Assembly: GCA_019348095.1 (NCBI GenBank)
Contig: JAHWKC010000173.1
Coordinates: 1-5,510, forward strand
Reading direction: 5' to 3'
Source: Pseudomonadota bacterium
Lineage (GTDB): Bacteria > Pseudomonadota > Gammaproteobacteria > Xanthomonadales > Xanthomonadaceae
Length of the DNA: 5,510 nt
The notes beneath the pieces are model-generated. The model made no database searches. It was not told the origin of the DNA and saw only the letters and a program-made list of their open reading frames with translations. A program made the translations under genes and the position numbers. Shown in pieces: positions 4,804 through 5,510 of this stretch; positions within the stretch are counted from its first letter, which is position 1, and each line of letters starts with the position of its first letter.

Positions 4804-5510
4804 ATGCCGTCGACCATAGAGTCCACGCCGCGCGCCCTGCAGCGCACCGTTTCCCTTGGGGTGAAGGGCCTGGCGCTGAGCCACCAGGCCACCAGCGAGC
4901 TGGCCATCGCGCACCTGCGGCCCACAATCCCGGAGCACGGGATACACCGGCATCAGCACGACGACATGCACCTGGTGCTGGTGCTCGAAGGGGCCTATGT
5001 CAGTGATGCGACCGGCATGCCGGATGTGTGCGCGGAGCCTTCGCTCATCTTCAATCCGCCGGGGACCGAGCATCGGGACCGATTCCGTTCGCGCGACGGG
5101 CTGTTCCTGACGCTGACGATGCCCACGGAAGTGTTCCAACAGCGCTATGGCGATGTGCGGCTGGGCGACGGGCCGCGCCGGTTGCCGCGGCAGGCGCTGT
5201 CCTGCGCGATGCGACTGCTGCCGGAGGTCCGGCAGTGGGGCAGCGAGTCGCCGCTGGCCGTGGAGTCGGTTTTCAGCGAAGTGCTGGCCGACGCGCGGCC
5301 GCCGGGCGCCGATCGCAGCGGGCCCACTGATCGACTGCAGCGGGTGCTGGAGCGGCTGGAAGCGATCGGTTTGCCGCTGCCTTCGATCCAGGAACTGGCC
5401 GACCTGTCCGACTACCACCCGGTCTACCTCGCCCGGGCGTTCCGCAGGCACTACGGCATCGGCCCGGCCGATTACATCCGCAAGCGCCGCGTCCACCAGG
5501 CGGTGTCGCT
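4804..5510 (+). CDS. AraC-family transcriptional regulator with N-terminal cupin domain; C-terminus beyond right edge
   Basis: The frame from ATG 4804 is open to the right edge, giving 235 complete residues of a protein probably about 270-290 long. An in-frame TAG at 4768-4770 and the lack of another start make 4804 the first possible ATG, although no Shine-Dalgarno is visible; GTG 4861 is a less likely alternative. Residues about 35-110 form an AraC_binding cupin: H45, H48, H50 and H52 in PEHGIHRHQHDD, LVLVLEGAY (57-65) and LIFNPPGTEHRDRF (81-94). From about 180 comes the AraC DNA-binding domain: the first helix-turn-helix is SIQELADLSDYHPVYLARAF (194-213), then RRHYGIGPADYIRKRRV leads into the second, which is cut off. 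The regulator binds DNA in the cytoplasm and probably responds to a small ligand, which is unknown. The His cluster is common in such cupins and does not prove metal sensing. The target may be itself or genes to the right. Confidence 0.9.
   Translation, partial: MPSTIESTPRALQRTVSLGVKGLALSHQATSELAIAHLRPTIPEHGIHRHQHDDMHLVLVLEGAYVSDATGMPDVCAEPSLIFNPPGTEHRDRFRSRDGLFLTLTMPTEVFQQRYGDVRLGDGPRRLPRQALSCAMRLLPEVRQWGSESPLAVESVFSEVLADARPPGADRSGPTDRLQRVLERLEAIGLPLPSIQELADLSDYHPVYLARAFRRHYGIGPADYIRKRRVHQAVS

Noticed and set aside
4281..4925. Minus-strand 214-residue frame across the gap before the AraC-type gene
   Set aside because: It overlaps the start of the AraC-type gene and the antiporter end and has low-complexity Arg/Ser/Gly composition with no domain or ribosome binding site.
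4795..5496. Minus-strand 233-residue frame opposite the AraC-type gene
   Set aside because: The plus strand encodes clear cupin and AraC helix-turn-helix motifs; the opposite frame is a shadow rich in Arg/Gln/His.
1..5510. CRISPR array, tRNA, rRNA, toxin-antitoxin or anti-phage system
   Set aside because: I found no regularly spaced direct repeats, no tRNA-like cloverleaf or rRNA segment and no nuclease, toxin or defence-type domain; the genes are ordinary metal-uptake, ribosomal, transport and regulatory families.

Overview
The window is very GC-rich and strongly codon-biased, and it looks like the chromosome of a gammaproteobacterium of the Lysobacteraceae/Xanthomonadaceae (Lysobacter, Luteimonas or Xanthomonas type). 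That placement is inferred from a THX-type small ribosomal protein with a long Ala/Lys tail, a REP-like palindrome with a GTAG head, and the TonB-dependent receptor type. No organism can be named from the sequence alone.

Layout from left to right. (1) Positions 1-1756, minus strand: a TonB-dependent outer-membrane receptor of the ZnuD (zinc) type. It has a signal peptide, a TonB box, a complete plug domain and a His/Glu/Asp-rich segment. Its C-terminus runs off the left edge. (2) Positions 1757-1827: a short divergent intergenic region with an AT-rich Zur-like operator at 1786-1803, about equally far from both start codons. (3) Positions 1828-2241, plus strand: a four-helix MerC-domain membrane protein. 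(4) Positions 2331-2519, plus strand: a 62-residue ribosomal protein THX with its own likely promoter, a good ribosome binding site and a strong bidirectional terminator (2542-2569). (5) Positions 2615-2660: a REP-like double hairpin. (6) Positions 2661-3085: no supported gene. (7) Positions 3086-4300, plus strand: a 404-residue CPA2-type cation:proton antiporter. (8) Positions 4301-4803: no supported gene, apart from a possible decayed coding stretch and a terminator-like hairpin. (9) From 4804 to the right edge, plus strand: an AraC-family regulator with an N-terminal cupin domain, cut off inside its DNA-binding domain.

The most coherent unit is the divergent receptor/MerC pair around the Zur-like box. 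I infer a zinc-uptake module: the receptor would import zinc across the outer membrane using TonB energy, and the MerC-domain protein, with a CxxHC metal-binding motif in its first helix, would act at the inner membrane. Both would be repressed by Zur when zinc is plentiful. The family assignments are well supported. The joint function and the Zur control are inference. The remaining genes look like independent transcription units.
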